The notes beneath the pieces were generated by a model, which saw only the letters and a list, made by a program, of their open reading frames with translations, had not been told where the DNA came from and made no database searches. The translations under genes and the position numbers were made by a program. 64,000 nucleotides of DNA, from contig NZ_JNWV01000005.1 in assembly GCF_000716535.1 (NCBI RefSeq), positions 124,001 through 188,000 on the forward strand. The letters are read 5' to 3'. Every line of letters starts with the position of its first letter. Within the stretch, counting starts at the first letter, position 1. Positions 1 through 8,503 of the stretch are shown one piece after another. The stretch comes from Streptomyces flaveolus. Its GTDB lineage: Bacteria; Actinomycetota; Actinomycetes; Streptomycetales; Streptomycetaceae.

Positions 1-585
1 AGCGCCCAGTCGATGCTCAGCACCGCCAAGAGCGCGGTCGACGCCCACGCCTCCCGGTTCGGCGCCTACCCGTACGGCGAGCTGGACGCCGTCATCGACA
101 ACAACTACTGGTTCGGCGGCATGGAGTACCCGGGGTTCGTCCTCGACGTGGTCAGCACCACCGCGCTCACCCACGAGATCGCCCACCAGTGGTGGTACGG
201 CATCGTCGGCGACGACGAGTACACCAGCCCCTGGCTGGACGAGTCGTTCACCGACTACGCCACCGACCTCGCCCAGGGCAAGACCGGAACCAACTGCTGG
301 AGCGGCGTCTCCTGGGCCTCCAGCGCCGAGAAGATCACCAACTCGATGGCGTACTGGGACGCGCACTCCTCCCGGTACTCCACCGTCGTCTACGGCTACG
401 GCAAATGCGCCCTGCACGACCTGCGCCGCGTCCTCGGGGACACCGCCATGGCCAAACTGCTGAAGGACTACGCGACCGCGCACTGGTACGGCGTGTCCAC
501 CACGGCCGAGTTCAAGGCGGCTGCCCAGGCCGCCACGAGCACGGACCTGACCTCCTTCTGGACACAGCACCGCATCGAGGGGTGA
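1..585 (+). CDS. M1-family zinc metallopeptidase, C-terminal part (5' end outside window)
   Basis: The reading frame is open from base 1, so the start lies upstream of the window. The visible 194 or so residues carry the M1 (gluzincin) zinc motif HEIAHQWW, followed by LDESFTDYA, whose Glu is the third zinc ligand. A helical C-terminus (DLRRVLGDTAMAKLL) is typical of M1 aminopeptidases. The family hydrolyses N-terminal residues from peptides; this copy may be secreted, but its N-terminus is not visible. Family assignment is firm. Exact substrate is unknown. Confidence 0.9.
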   Translation, partial: SAQSMLSTAKSAVDAHASRFGAYPYGELDAVIDNNYWFGGMEYPGFVLDVVSTTALTHEIAHQWWYGIVGDDEYTSPWLDESFTDYATDLAQGKTGTNCWSGVSWASSAEKITNSMAYWDAHSSRYSTVVYGYGKCALHDLRRVLGDTAMAKLLKDYATAHWYGVSTTAEFKAAAQAATSTDLTSFWTQHRIEG

Positions 586-669
586 CGGACACCCACACGG
601 GCTAAAACCGGCCGCGAACGGCTTCGTCGGGCGCAACCCGGGGTGCGCGAGGACCCGGCCCCGGGTCAG

Positions 670-1527
670 ATGGATTCCGTGCGAATCCCCATATTCCGCT
701 CCCGCGGCCGGTCTCGCCTGTGCCTCACCGGCACCCTGACCTGCCTGCTGCTGTTCCTGTCCAGCCCCCCGGCCGCGGCCGACGCGACCGGGGGCGCACC
801 CGTGCGCGGCAGCGCCTACATGGGCATCGGCGTCCTCGCCCACGACGGCGACTCCGGCGACCCGCCCCCGGACCCCCGCGCCACTCAGACCGAGGGAGTG
901 GACGTCTCCAGCCATCAACGCGACGTCGACTGGCCGACGCTGTGGAACGACGGAACCAAGTGGGCGTACACCAAGGCCACCGAGGGCACGTCCTACACCA
1001 ACCCCTACTTCACCCAGCAGTACGACGGCTCGTTCGACATCGGCATGGTCCGCGGCGCCTACCACTTCGCCACCCCGGACACGGCCGGCGGCGCCGCCCA
1101 GGCCGACTTCTTCGTGGAGCACGGCGGCGGCTGGTCGAACGACGCCCAGACCCTCCCCGGCGCCCTCGACATCGAGTGGAACCCGTACGGCGACGCCTGC
1201 TACGGCAAGTCCAAGAGCGGCATGGTCAGCTGGATCCGGGACTTCCTCGACCGCTACAGGTCCCGCACCGGCCGGGACGCGGTCATCTACACGGCCACCA
1301 ACTGGTGGATCCAGTGCACCGGTGACTACGCCGGCTTCGGTGAGACCAACCCGCTGTGGATCGCGCGCTACGCCTCCACGGTCGGGCCGCTGCCGGCCGG
1401 CTGGACGTCGTACACGATGTGGCAGTACACCTCCAGCGGCAGGACGGTCGGCGACCACGACCGCTTCAACGGCTCCCAGGACGGGCTGCGGGACTTCGCC
1501 ACCAGCGGAGCACCGGACGCGTCCTGA
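670..1527 (+). CDS. Secreted GH25 lysozyme-like muramidase
   Basis: The ATG at 670 is preferred over the upstream GTG at 643, because it puts a short basic N-terminus directly before a hydrophobic signal segment (LCLTGTLTCLLLFLSSPPAAA). After a Pro-rich linker comes a GH25 domain: GVDVSSHQ with the catalytic Asp at its start, then WAYTKATEG, GAYHFA, GALDIEW and a C-terminal MWQYTSSG. GH25 enzymes cleave the beta-1,4 bond between MurNAc and GlcNAc of peptidoglycan. About 285 aa, exported. Family confident; target (own wall or competitors) unknown. Confidence 0.92.
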   Translation: MDSVRIPIFRSRGRSRLCLTGTLTCLLLFLSSPPAAADATGGAPVRGSAYMGIGVLAHDGDSGDPPPDPRATQTEGVDVSSHQRDVDWPTLWNDGTKWAYTKATEGTSYTNPYFTQQYDGSFDIGMVRGAYHFATPDTAGGAAQADFFVEHGGGWSNDAQTLPGALDIEWNPYGDACYGKSKSGMVSWIRDFLDRYRSRTGRDAVIYTATNWWIQCTGDYAGFGETNPLWIARYASTVGPLPAGWTSYTMWQYTSSGRTVGDHDRFNGSQDGLRDFATSGAPDAS

Positions 1528-1564
1528 CCCCGGCGGGCGCACCGGGCACCGTTAGGCTCGACGC

Positions 1565-2080
1565 GTGCCGCATGTCGAGATACTCCAGCTACTGGTGTCC
1601 CCGGTGCACCGCCTCGCCGGCCGGCCGGGCGACGGCCCGCCCGAGCTGCCGCCCGGCGAACTGGTGACGACGGCCGAGGTCCGCGCGGGCCTCGGCATCG
1701 TCGGGGACCGGTACTTCAACCACCCCGCCCACCGCAACGCCTCGATCACCCTCATGGCCGCCGAGCGGCTGCCGCAGCCGGGGCCGTACCCGGCCGACCT
1801 GCTGCGGACCCGGCGCAACGTCCTGCTGCGCGGGGTCGACATCGACGCCTACATCGGCAGGACCGTCTTCCTCGACTCCGGTTCCGGGCCGGTCGAACTG
1901 GAGGTGCGCAGCGCCGCCCGGCCCTGCGCCTGGATGGACACCACCCTCGGCCCCGGCGCCCAGCGCGCCCTGCGCGGCGGCGGGGGAGTGCGCTGCCGAC
2001 CGCTGACCGACGGCGTCCTCACCGTGGGCCCCGCCGTGTTCGGAGTGCGCGAACCGGGGGACACGGCGCCCGGCGCATAG
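1565..2080 (+). CDS. MOSC domain protein
   Basis: 171 aa from a GTG start. The protein looks like a free-standing MOSC (molybdenum cofactor sulfurase C-terminal) domain: GLGIVGDRYF, RRNVLLRGVDI, ARPCAWMD with the conserved Cys, and RGGGGVRCRPL-DGVLTVG. MOSC proteins handle molybdenum cofactor or reduce N-hydroxylated compounds, with the Cys as Mo or sulfur carrier. It is convergent with the FUSC gene and has no Moco partner next to it. Family fairly sure, reaction unknown. Confidence 0.82.
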   Translation: MPHVEILQLLVSPVHRLAGRPGDGPPELPPGELVTTAEVRAGLGIVGDRYFNHPAHRNASITLMAAERLPQPGPYPADLLRTRRNVLLRGVDIDAYIGRTVFLDSGSGPVELEVRSAARPCAWMDTTLGPGAQRALRGGGGVRCRPLTDGVLTVGPAVFGVREPGDTAPGA

Positions 2081-2128
2081 CCGGTCCTGGGGGAGGGGCG
2101 CCGGGGCGGCGACTGACCGGTCCCGCGC

Positions 2129-3277
2129 TCACGCGCCCGAGGTGACCAGGTGGTCGGCCAGCCGGTGGGCCTGGGCCAGCAGCGCGCCGTAGGTGGCGAC
2201 CTCGTCGGGGTCGTCCGTCGTGGAGCGGGCCAGGTCCCGGCGCAGGTCGCCGAGCGTGCCGCGCAACCGCGCCACCGCCTCGCGCAGCTCGTCCTCGCAC
2301 TCGTCGCCGAACCGGCTGTGGCTGTAGAGGCGCAGCGCGCGGGCCGTCTCGCACAGGAACTCCGCGTACCGCTTGGCGAGGCCCGGGTGCGGGCGGGGCG
2401 CCGAGCGGTCCTCGGCGGCGGCCTCCATCACCGTGCGGGTCACCCCAGCGGTGTGCACGGCCGCGTAGTCCAGCACCACCAGCGCGTCGTCGTACCCCTT
2501 GTCGGGCAACGGCGCGGTCGGCTTGCGGCGTTTGCGCAGGTTGCCGCGCAGGCTCTCGCGGCTCCGCTCGACCGCCGAGCGGGCCTGCACGACCAGCTCG
2601 TGCAGCCGTAGCGCGCGCTTGTGCCAGGCGCCGGCCTCCTCCGCGTCCCAGCGGCTCTCGGCCAGACCGTCGGCCACGTCCCGGAGGATGTCGTGGGCCT
2701 CCTCGGTCGCGTCCCGCAGCACGGCACGGGTGTCCCGCAGATACAGCGGTGGCCGGACCAGCGCGTTGACGGCGATGCCGACCACCGCCCCGAACAGGGC
2801 CTCGGTGAGCCGGGCCGTGGAGGTGGCGACGGTGACCGACCCGTTGGTGAGGACGAACAGGGCGCCCGTGGCCGCGTAGATGCCCTGACTGCCCAGGCGC
2901 CGCCACTGGCCCAGCAGCATCACGAGGGGAAGCACCACCGCCATCGCGGCCACCGTGCTGTGCAGCAGCAGTCCGACCGCGGTCGCCGCGACCGTGCCGA
3001 CTGCGATCGCCGCGAGCTGTTGCAGACCGTGCGCGATCGACCGGTACACGGTCGACTCCACCAGGACGACCGCCACCCAGGGCGCGACGAACGCCACCGG
3101 CGCCCGCAGCCACCAGCCCGCCACCGCCCACGCCACCCACGCGGCCAGCGCCGCCTTCACCGCCTGCACGGCCAGGTCCCGCTCCCGGCACGGTCCCGCC
3201 CAGGCCCGCCGCGCCGCGCCCACCGCGCCTTCCACGTCACGCCGTACGCCCTGCCAGGTCACTCGTATCCCACGCAC
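2129..3277 (-). CDS. FUSC / aromatic acid exporter family membrane protein
   Basis: 382 aa. An N-terminal half of about six hydrophobic segments (residues about 38-165, e.g. VAVVLVESTVYRSIAHGLQQLAAIAVGT) is followed by a long charged helical cytoplasmic half (ATEEAHDILRDVADGL..., ERSRESLRGNLRKRRK). This is the layout of FUSC/ArAE (YccS/AaeB-like) half-size proteins in actinobacteria, proposed to export aromatic acids or similar compounds. A perfect inverted repeat sits 8 nt upstream of the start and could be its operator. Substrate not predictable. Confidence 0.82.
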   Translation of the reverse strand: MRGIRVTWQGVRRDVEGAVGAARRAWAGPCRERDLAVQAVKAALAAWVAWAVAGWWLRAPVAFVAPWVAVVLVESTVYRSIAHGLQQLAAIAVGTVAATAVGLLLHSTVAAMAVVLPLVMLLGQWRRLGSQGIYAATGALFVLTNGSVTVATSTARLTEALFGAVVGIAVNALVRPPLYLRDTRAVLRDATEEAHDILRDVADGLAESRWDAEEAGAWHKRALRLHELVVQARSAVERSRESLRGNLRKRRKPTAPLPDKGYDDALVVLDYAAVHTAGVTRTVMEAAAEDRSAPRPHPGLAKRYAEFLCETARALRLYSHSRFGDECEDELREAVARLRGTLGDLRRDLARSTTDDPDEVATYGALLAQAHRLADHLVTSGA

Positions 3278-3285
3278 GGCGCCCC

Positions 3286-3305
3286 GGGTGCCACCGTTGG
3301 CACCC
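3286..3305. promoter_or_regulatory. Perfect 8-4-8 inverted repeat upstream of the FUSC gene
   Basis: GGGTGCCA-CCGT-TGGCACCC, arms perfectly complementary, 8 nt before the FUSC start codon. It may be an operator for that gene. It also lies about 135 nt downstream of the metal ATPase stop on the same strand, so a terminator is the alternative; there is no T-run. Confidence 0.5.
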
Positions 3306-3440
3306 CCTCATGCCACCGAGGCCGTGGAGAAGCGTCGCGGGGCGGCGGGACGGCCGGCGTCGTCAGGCCTGACGGGGTGCGTGAATGCCGGCGTTGTCCT
3401 GGGTTCAGGTCGATGGCCGTGGGCAGCCGGCGCCGTCGGG

Positions 3441-5546
3441 TCAGGTGCCTGCCCGTGCCGCCTCCCTCCAGGCGGTCTCGCGCAGCAGGCGCAGACCGTT
3501 CAGGCCGACCAGGACCGTGGACCCCTCGTGACCGAGGACGCCCAGGGGTAGCGGCAGCGTGCCCGCGAGGTCCCAGACGACCAGGCCGGAGATGAACACC
3601 GCCGCGATCACGAGGTTCTGTACGACCAGGCGGCGGGCGCGGCGGGACAGGGCGACGACGGCGGGTACCGCGGCCAGTTCGTCGCGCACGATCACCGCGT
3701 CGGCGGTCTCCAGCGCCAGATCGGAACCGGCCCGGCCCATCGCGACACCGGTGTGCGCGGCGGCCAGCGCGGGCGCGTCGTTGACGCCGTCCCCGACGAC
3801 CAGCACCCGGCGGCCGGCGTCCTGACGCTCGCGCACGGCGGCCACCTTGTCCTCGGGCAGCAACCCGGCCCGGACGTCGCGAATGCCGACCTCGTCGGCC
3901 AGCCGGGCGGCGGCACGCGCGTTGTCGCCGGTCAGCAGCGTCGGGCGGGCCCCGGTCAGCGCGGTGAGCGCGCCGACGGTGACGGCGGCGTCCGGCCGCA
4001 GCCGGTCCGCGACCCCGAGCACCCCGGCCGGAACACCGTCCAACGCGACCAGCACGGCGGTCCGACCGCCGGCTTCGAGCCGCGCGACGAGGGCCGCGGC
4101 GGCGCGATCGGGGGCCTGCTCGGTGGTGACCGGGGAAGTGGTTGCGGCCGGCGCAGCGGAGGCGGCGGTGGCAGGGGAGCCGTGCCCGTCCGCGCCCGGC
4201 TGCCCGGTCGGCGTGCCGTGGTCCGGCGTCCGGCTCTTCTCGTTCAGCAGGCGGGCCGGCGCGCCCACCGCGACCGTGCGGTCCCCGACCGTGGCGGTGA
4301 CGCCGACGCCCGGCGCGGAGCGGAAGCCGTGGGCGGTCGGGACGGCGAGGTCCCGGGCGCGGGCGGCGTCCACCACGGCTCGGGCCAGCGGGTGTTCGCT
4401 CGGGTGCTCGGCCGCCGCCGCGAGCCTGAGCAGCTCCTCCTCGGTGAGAACGGCACCGGGCAGCGGGACGACGTCGGTCACCCGCGGCGTGCCCTCGGTC
4501 AGGGTGCCCGTCTTGTCCAGCGCCACGGCGTCCACCTGTCCGAGGCGTTCCATCACCACCGCCGATTTGACCAGCACCCCGCGCCGGCCGGCGTTGGCGA
4601 TCGCCGACAGCAGCGGCGGCATGGTCGCGAGCACCACCGCGCACGGCGAGGCGACGATCATGAAGGTCATGGCCCGCAGCAGCGACCCGGTCAGCGCGGC
4701 GCCGAAGGCGAGCGGCACCGCGAACACGGCGAGCGTCGCGGCGACCATGCCCAGCGAGTAGCGCTGTTCGACCTTCTCGATGAAGAGCTGGGTCGGTGCC
4801 TTGGTCCCGGACGCCTCCCGCACCATGCGCACGATCCGGGCGATCACCGAGTCGGCGGCGTCCCGGCCGACCCGCACCCGCAGCGCGCCGGTGCCGTTGA
4901 GGGTGCCGGCGAACACCTCGTCGCCGGGCTCCTTGGCGACGGGCAGCGGTTCACCGGTGATGGTGGCCTGGTCGACCTCGCTCGCCCCCTCCAGCACCCG
5001 GCCGTCGGCGCCGATCCGCTCCCCGGGCCGCACCAGGACGGTGTCACCGACGGCGAGGTCCGCCGGCGCGACCGCCTCCTCGGTGCCGTCGGCGCGCAGC
5101 CGGGTCGCGGTGGCGGGGGCGAGGTCGAGCAGGCCGCGCACCGAGTCGGCGGTCCGGGCGGTGGCCAGCGCCTCCAGCGCCCCGGACGTGGCGAAGATGA
5201 CGATCAGCAGGGCGCCGTCCATCACCTGGCCGACGGCCGCCGCTCCGAGCGCCGCCACGATCATCAGCAGGTCGACGTCCAGGGTCCTGTCGGCCAGCGC
5301 CCGCAGCCCCGCCCAGGCGGGCTCCCAGCCGCCGGCCGCGTAGGCGAGCGCGTACGGCACGCCCCATGCCCAGCCGGGCGCGCCGGTGAGCTGGAGGGGG
5401 AGGGCGAGCAGGAACAGCACCGCGGCCGCCGCCGCCCAGCGGGCCTCGGGCAGCGCGAGGACCCGGGTGCGGCGCCGGGGCGCGGCGGGCTCGGTGCGGG
5501 CGGCCCCGGTGGGCAGGGCGCGGCGGTCGGTGAGGACGGAGGGCAT
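3441..5546 (-). CDS. P1B-type (P1B-4-like) heavy-metal exporting ATPase
   Basis: About 701 aa from the ATG at 5546, chosen because an upstream in-frame extension overlaps the operator. Visible motifs: TITGEPLPVAKEPGD (actuator), SPCAVVL in the membrane (the SPC metal motif), DKTGTLTEG (phosphorylated Asp), GDGVNDAPAL, and a C-terminal GHEGSTVLVGLN resembling the HEGGT motif of P1B-4 pumps. There is no N-terminal CxxC metal domain. P1B-4 pumps (CtpD/CtpJ type) export Co, Zn, Ni or Fe. A low-complexity Ala/Gly/Thr insert lies around residues 450-495 in the nucleotide-binding part. Divergent from an NmtR-like sensor, so Ni/Co efflux is the likely job. Confidence 0.92.
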   Translation of the reverse strand: MPSVLTDRRALPTGAARTEPAAPRRRTRVLALPEARWAAAAAVLFLLALPLQLTGAPGWAWGVPYALAYAAGGWEPAWAGLRALADRTLDVDLLMIVAALGAAAVGQVMDGALLIVIFATSGALEALATARTADSVRGLLDLAPATATRLRADGTEEAVAPADLAVGDTVLVRPGERIGADGRVLEGASEVDQATITGEPLPVAKEPGDEVFAGTLNGTGALRVRVGRDAADSVIARIVRMVREASGTKAPTQLFIEKVEQRYSLGMVAATLAVFAVPLAFGAALTGSLLRAMTFMIVASPCAVVLATMPPLLSAIANAGRRGVLVKSAVVMERLGQVDAVALDKTGTLTEGTPRVTDVVPLPGAVLTEEELLRLAAAAEHPSEHPLARAVVDAARARDLAVPTAHGFRSAPGVGVTATVGDRTVAVGAPARLLNEKSRTPDHGTPTGQPGADGHGSPATAASAAPAATTSPVTTEQAPDRAAAALVARLEAGGRTAVLVALDGVPAGVLGVADRLRPDAAVTVGALTALTGARPTLLTGDNARAAARLADEVGIRDVRAGLLPEDKVAAVRERQDAGRRVLVVGDGVNDAPALAAAHTGVAMGRAGSDLALETADAVIVRDELAAVPAVVALSRRARRLVVQNLVIAAVFISGLVVWDLAGTLPLPLGVLGHEGSTVLVGLNGLRLLRETAWREAARAGT

Positions 5547-5602
5547 GGCGAAGGGACCCTTCGGCAGGGCGGACGATGTGCAGCGACGCCCACGATACAG
5601 GT

Positions 5603-5626
5603 ACATATGAAGAAGCTTTCAAGTGT
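5603..5626. promoter_or_regulatory. Probable NmtR operator between metal ATPase and regulator
   Basis: Imperfect inverted repeat ACATATGAA-N6-TTCAAGTGT (7 of 9 positions complementary) in the only AT-rich stretch of the divergent spacer, 57 nt from the ATPase start and 20 nt from the regulator start. ArsR/SmtB sensors usually bind such AT-rich dyads and release them on binding metal. Confidence 0.6.
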
Positions 5627-5645
5627 CGTCTGTATGATGACTGCC

Positions 5646-6044
5646 ATGGGCCATGGAGCAACTCCCGCGCGGACGGCGGTTCCCCGTACGCGCCTGGACG
5701 CGGACAGCGCCACGCGCGTGGCGACCACGCTCCAGGCCCTCGCCACTCCGTCCCGGCTCCTGATCCTGTCCCGGCTGCGCGAGGGCCCGTGCGCGGCCAC
5801 CGAACTCGCCGCCGAGGTCGGCATGGAACAGTCCGCGTGCTCACACCAGTTGCGGCTGCTGCGCAACCTCGGCCTGGTGGTCGGCCGCCGCCAGGGCCGC
5901 TCGGTGATCTACGCCCTGTACGACGGCCATGTCGCCGAACTCCTCGACCAGGCCGTCTATCACATCGAGCACCTGCGGCTCGGCCTGAGCGACGGCGCGG
6001 ACGCCGGCCTGCCGGAGGAGACGCCGTCCGGCACCACGCGTTAG
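5646..6044 (+). CDS. nmtR: ArsR/SmtB-family Ni/Co sensor, NmtR-like
   Basis: 132 aa. The ATG at 5646 gives the N-terminus MGHG, as in Mycobacterium tuberculosis NmtR, where Gly2 and His3 take part in Ni binding; in-frame ATGs at 5634 and 5637 are less likely. The winged-helix core is QALATPSRLLILSRLREG... MEQSACSHQLRLLRNLGLV. The alpha-5 metal site is kept as Asp93, His95, His106 and His109 (YDGHVAELLDQAVYHIEH), matching NmtR Asp91, His93, His104 and His107. The family represses a P1B-4 pump and is released by Ni or Co. The divergent ATPase fits exactly. Symbol by resemblance. Confidence 0.9.
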   Translation: MGHGATPARTAVPRTRLDADSATRVATTLQALATPSRLLILSRLREGPCAATELAAEVGMEQSACSHQLRLLRNLGLVVGRRQGRSVIYALYDGHVAELLDQAVYHIEHLRLGLSDGADAGLPEETPSGTTR

Positions 6045-6085
6045 GGATTCGCGGGGAAGAGCTTCGCGGGAGGGGGAGCCGGGCG

Positions 6086-6634
6086 ATGGGCTGGGGGACA
6101 CGCAGCGCCGAAGCGGACGAGGAAGCGCTGCGCAGGGCGGAACAGGCCGCCGCCGTCCACGGGTTGGGCGAGTGGACGCACACACAGCGCATCGGGAGCC
6201 GGATCACCGGCCTGGGCTGCGTGTCGCTGATGCCCGCACTGCTCTGCCTGATCTTCGGCGTCGGCATCTTGAGCGGCCCCTACGGCCCCGGGGTGAAAGC
6301 CGTCGCCGTCGGGCTGCTCGTCCTGGTGGCCGCCCTCCCCGTGGCCGGTTTCCTCATCGAGGGCCGGCTCACCCACCGGGACACCCGGCTCCATGTGTTC
6401 GCCGGGGGCGTCGTCGTGACCGTGGGCCCGGCCCGCACCCACGCGCTCCCCTGGTCCCGGCTGACCGTCACCGAACGGACGGAGACCACGTCCTACGGCC
6501 AGAACAGCCACGGTCCCACCGTCCACTGGCTGTATCTGGCCGACCCGGACGGCACCCCGCTGGCCCGGATCAGCACCCGCAACCCGGCCGGCGCGGCCAT
6601 CGCCCGCGCGAAGGCCGAACGGACCGGGACCTGA
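6086..6634 (+). CDS. Two-TM membrane protein of unknown function
   Basis: 182 aa from the ATG at 6086, preceded by a purine-rich AGGGGGAG. The order is a charged N-terminus (EADEEALRRAEQAAAVHG), two hydrophobic segments (about residues 43-65 and 73-95) and a cytoplasmic C-terminal domain with alternating beta-like stretches (RLHVFAGGVVVTVGPART), which recalls a PH-like or bacterial DUF3137-type fold. No family is recognised with confidence. It is 41 nt downstream of nmtR on the same strand but shows no metal-binding pattern. Confidence 0.7.
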   Translation: MGWGTRSAEADEEALRRAEQAAAVHGLGEWTHTQRIGSRITGLGCVSLMPALLCLIFGVGILSGPYGPGVKAVAVGLLVLVAALPVAGFLIEGRLTHRDTRLHVFAGGVVVTVGPARTHALPWSRLTVTERTETTSYGQNSHGPTVHWLYLADPDGTPLARISTRNPAGAAIARAKAERTGT

Positions 6635-6799
6635 CCGGTCGAACCGGTGCCCGGCGGGCGTACCGGCCTGCGCGGTACCGCCGGAGCCGGCCTCCGGCCT
6701 CCGGCGTCTGAGCGGGGACGCGGTGGACCCGCCGACATTCGAGGAGCGACGGGACCGGGTGAGCGGCGGGGTCCTGCGGAGCGGCGACCTGGTCCGCGC

Positions 6800-7195
6800 C
6801 GTCGGTGTCGTTCCGGCGGTATCCCGCCCGTGTCGTCGGTCTGGTTCAGGCGGTATCCCGCCCGGCCGTCGGTGTCGTCTCGGCGGTATCCCGCCCGTGT
6901 CGTCGGTGTCGTTCCGGCGTCCTGGCCCGCGCCGTCGGTCCGGTTCAGGCGGTATCCCGCCCGGCCGTTGGTGTCGTCTCGGTGCTATCCCGCCCGCCCC
7001 GCCGGTCTCGTTCCGGTGGCGTCCTGGCCCGCGCCGTCGGTCTGATCCCGGCGGTATCCCGCCCGGCCGTCGGAGTCGTCCCGGCGGTATCCCGCCCGCG
7101 CCGCCGGGCGACGTCCTGGCCCGCGCCGCCCGTCTGGTTCCGGCGGTATCCCGCCCGCGCCGTCGGTGTCGTCCCGGCGGCCTGGCCCGCGCCGC
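6800..7195. repeat. Tandem repeat array, about 33-34 bp period, about 12 degenerate copies
   Basis: The core GGCGGTATCCCGCCCG recurs at about 6815, 6849, 6882, 6948, 7050, 7083 and 7142. A second unit type with GGCGTCCTGGCCCGCG is interspersed near 6916, 7015, 7107 and 7176. Spacing is 32-35 bp, with one shorter step near 7107. Between cores lies GTCGGTGTCGT or a variant. Each core carries GGCGG...CCGCC, a small hairpin. The 600 nt between the flanking genes (6635-7236) hold no convincing gene; all frames are open only because the DNA is repetitive and stop-poor. Confidence 0.9.
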
Positions 7196-7236
7196 ACGAA
7201 GTCACGGTCTGGAGACCGTAAGTCCGGCGCGACCTG

Positions 7237-8415
7237 TCACAGCCCCCGGTCGCTCCCTCGTTCCAGGCTCGGCGGTGTCCAGTCGGCGTGGCGCAGGATC
7301 GCCCGCATCGTCGCCCGGGACGGGGCCAGGCGCAGCCCGGTGTCGCGCAGGGCGACGGCCAGGGGGTGGGACAGTTGCTGCCCCAGCCGGCCGGCCTGCC
7401 GGGCGGCGCGGGCGACCGCCTGGGCGCGGGGGCGGCGCTCGGCGTCGTACCGGGCCAGCGCCGTACCGACCGAGGTCTCCCCGGCCAGCGCGGCGGCCAG
7501 GGTCACCGCGTCCTCAAGAGCCTGGCAGGCGCCCTGGCCGAGGTGCGGCGTCATGGCGTGCGCGGCGTCGCCCAGCAGCGCCACCCGTCCCGCCGTGAAC
7601 GACGGCAGCGGCGTGGCCAGTTCGTGGATGTCGTGGTGCAGCACGGCCTCGGGCCGGGTGGCGGCCAGCAGCGCGGGGACCGGGTCGTGCCAGTCGCGGA
7701 AGCGGTGGCGGAGCATGCCGAGCGGGTCGGCGTGGCGGACGCCGGGCGGCGCGTTGAGCACCGCGTGCCACTCGGCCCGGCCGTCGGTGAACGCGATGTG
7801 CCCGAACTCGGCCCCCGCGCCCCAGGTCAGCTCGAAGTCGGTGGCCACCTCCAGCGGGCCTTCGGTGAGGGCCCGCAGCACCGTCGAACCGGCGTACACC
7901 GGACCGGGATGGTCCGGGAACAGCAGCCCGCGCAGCCGGCTGTGCACGCCGTCCGCCGCGACGACCAGGTCCGCCTCCAGGACGTCGTCCCCCACGGGTA
8001 CGCCCACCCGGTCGGGGGCCGAGAGGTCGAGCGTGTCCACGGTCGCGCCGACCAGCAGGCACTCCTCGGGCAGCGCCGCGCGCAGCAGACGGTGCAGGAC
8101 CGCGCGCGGGATGCCGACGATGGGGGAGCCCAGCGCGCGTTCCAGCAGGGCGCCGTCCATGCGCGACAGCCACCGGCCCGCCGGGGTGCGCGTACCCCCG
8201 GTGTACTGCGGGCGCGCCGCCGCCCGGACCGCCGCGCCGACGCCCACGGCGTCCAGCGCGCGCAGTCCGTTGGCGTGCAGCGAGATGCCCGCGCCCGCGT
8301 CGGCCAGGACGGCGGCCCGCTCCACCACCCGGACCTCCCAGCCGATCCGGCGCAGGCCCAGTGCCGCGGCCAGTCCGCCGATACCGCCCCCGACCACCAC
8401 CGCCGTACCGCCCAT
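7237..8415 (-). CDS. FAD-dependent aromatic-type monooxygenase
   Basis: 392 aa. The N-terminal Rossmann motif [21 protein letters not shown] binds [11 protein letters not shown] (DG motif) and a [22 protein letters not shown] motif (ribityl-binding GD) complete the class A flavoprotein monooxygenase signature of the PHBH/UbiH kind. Such enzymes hydroxylate aromatic substrates with NAD(P)H and O2. Divergent from the TetR gene with two dyad operators between them, so this enzyme is the likely TetR target. Substrate unknown. Confidence 0.92.
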   Translation of the reverse strand: MGGTAVVVGGGIGGLAAALGLRRIGWEVRVVERAAVLADAGAGISLHANGLRALDAVGVGAAVRAAARPQYTGGTRTPAGRWLSRMDGALLERALGSPIVGIPRAVLHRLLRAALPEECLLVGATVDTLDLSAPDRVGVPVGDDVLEADLVVAADGVHSRLRGLLFPDHPGPVYAGSTVLRALTEGPLEVATDFELTWGAGAEFGHIAFTDGRAEWHAVLNAPPGVRHADPLGMLRHRFRDWHDPVPALLAATRPEAVLHHDIHELATPLPSFTAGRVALLGDAAHAMTPHLGQGACQALEDAVTLAAALAGETSVGTALARYDAERRPRAQAVARAARQAGRLGQQLSHPLAVALRDTGLRLAPSRATMRAILRHADWTPPSLERGSDRGL

Positions 8416-8434
8416 GCCGGTCCCCTCCCGCGGG

Positions 8435-8452
8435 CTTCTACATCTGTAGAAG
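8435..8452. promoter_or_regulatory. TetR-type operator 1
   Basis: Perfect inverted repeat CTTCTACA-TC-TGTAGAAG, 20 nt upstream of the monooxygenase start. Together with the second site it defines a CTTCTACA half-site. It probably overlaps the monooxygenase promoter. Confidence 0.8.
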
Positions 8453-8467
8453 CACCCTAGCGCGCCG

Positions 8468-8483
8468 TTCTACGGCTGTAGAA
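8468..8483. promoter_or_regulatory. TetR-type operator 2
   Basis: Second dyad TTCTAC-GGCT-GTAGAA with the same half-site; another single half (GTGTAGAAAG) follows at about 8489. It lies 20 nt upstream of the TetR start, which fits autoregulation. Confidence 0.75.
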
Positions 8484-8503
8484 GGCGGGTGTAGAAAGAG
8501 GGG

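Noticed and set aside
3753..5575. Very long plus-strand frame (with the nmtR frame it reaches 763 codons)
   Set aside because: It is the antisense shadow of the P-type ATPase; composition is Gly/Arg-rich without domains. Only the part from 5646 is the real regulator gene.
6800..7195. CRISPR array
   Set aside because: There are no unique spacers; the units are contiguous degenerate repeats and no cas gene is near.
6723..7598. Frame with a repeated SRP/GGIPPG peptide over the 33-bp array
   Set aside because: All frames are open here because the repeat lacks stops; unit length varies between 32 and 35 bp, so no frame is kept. Coding is unlikely.
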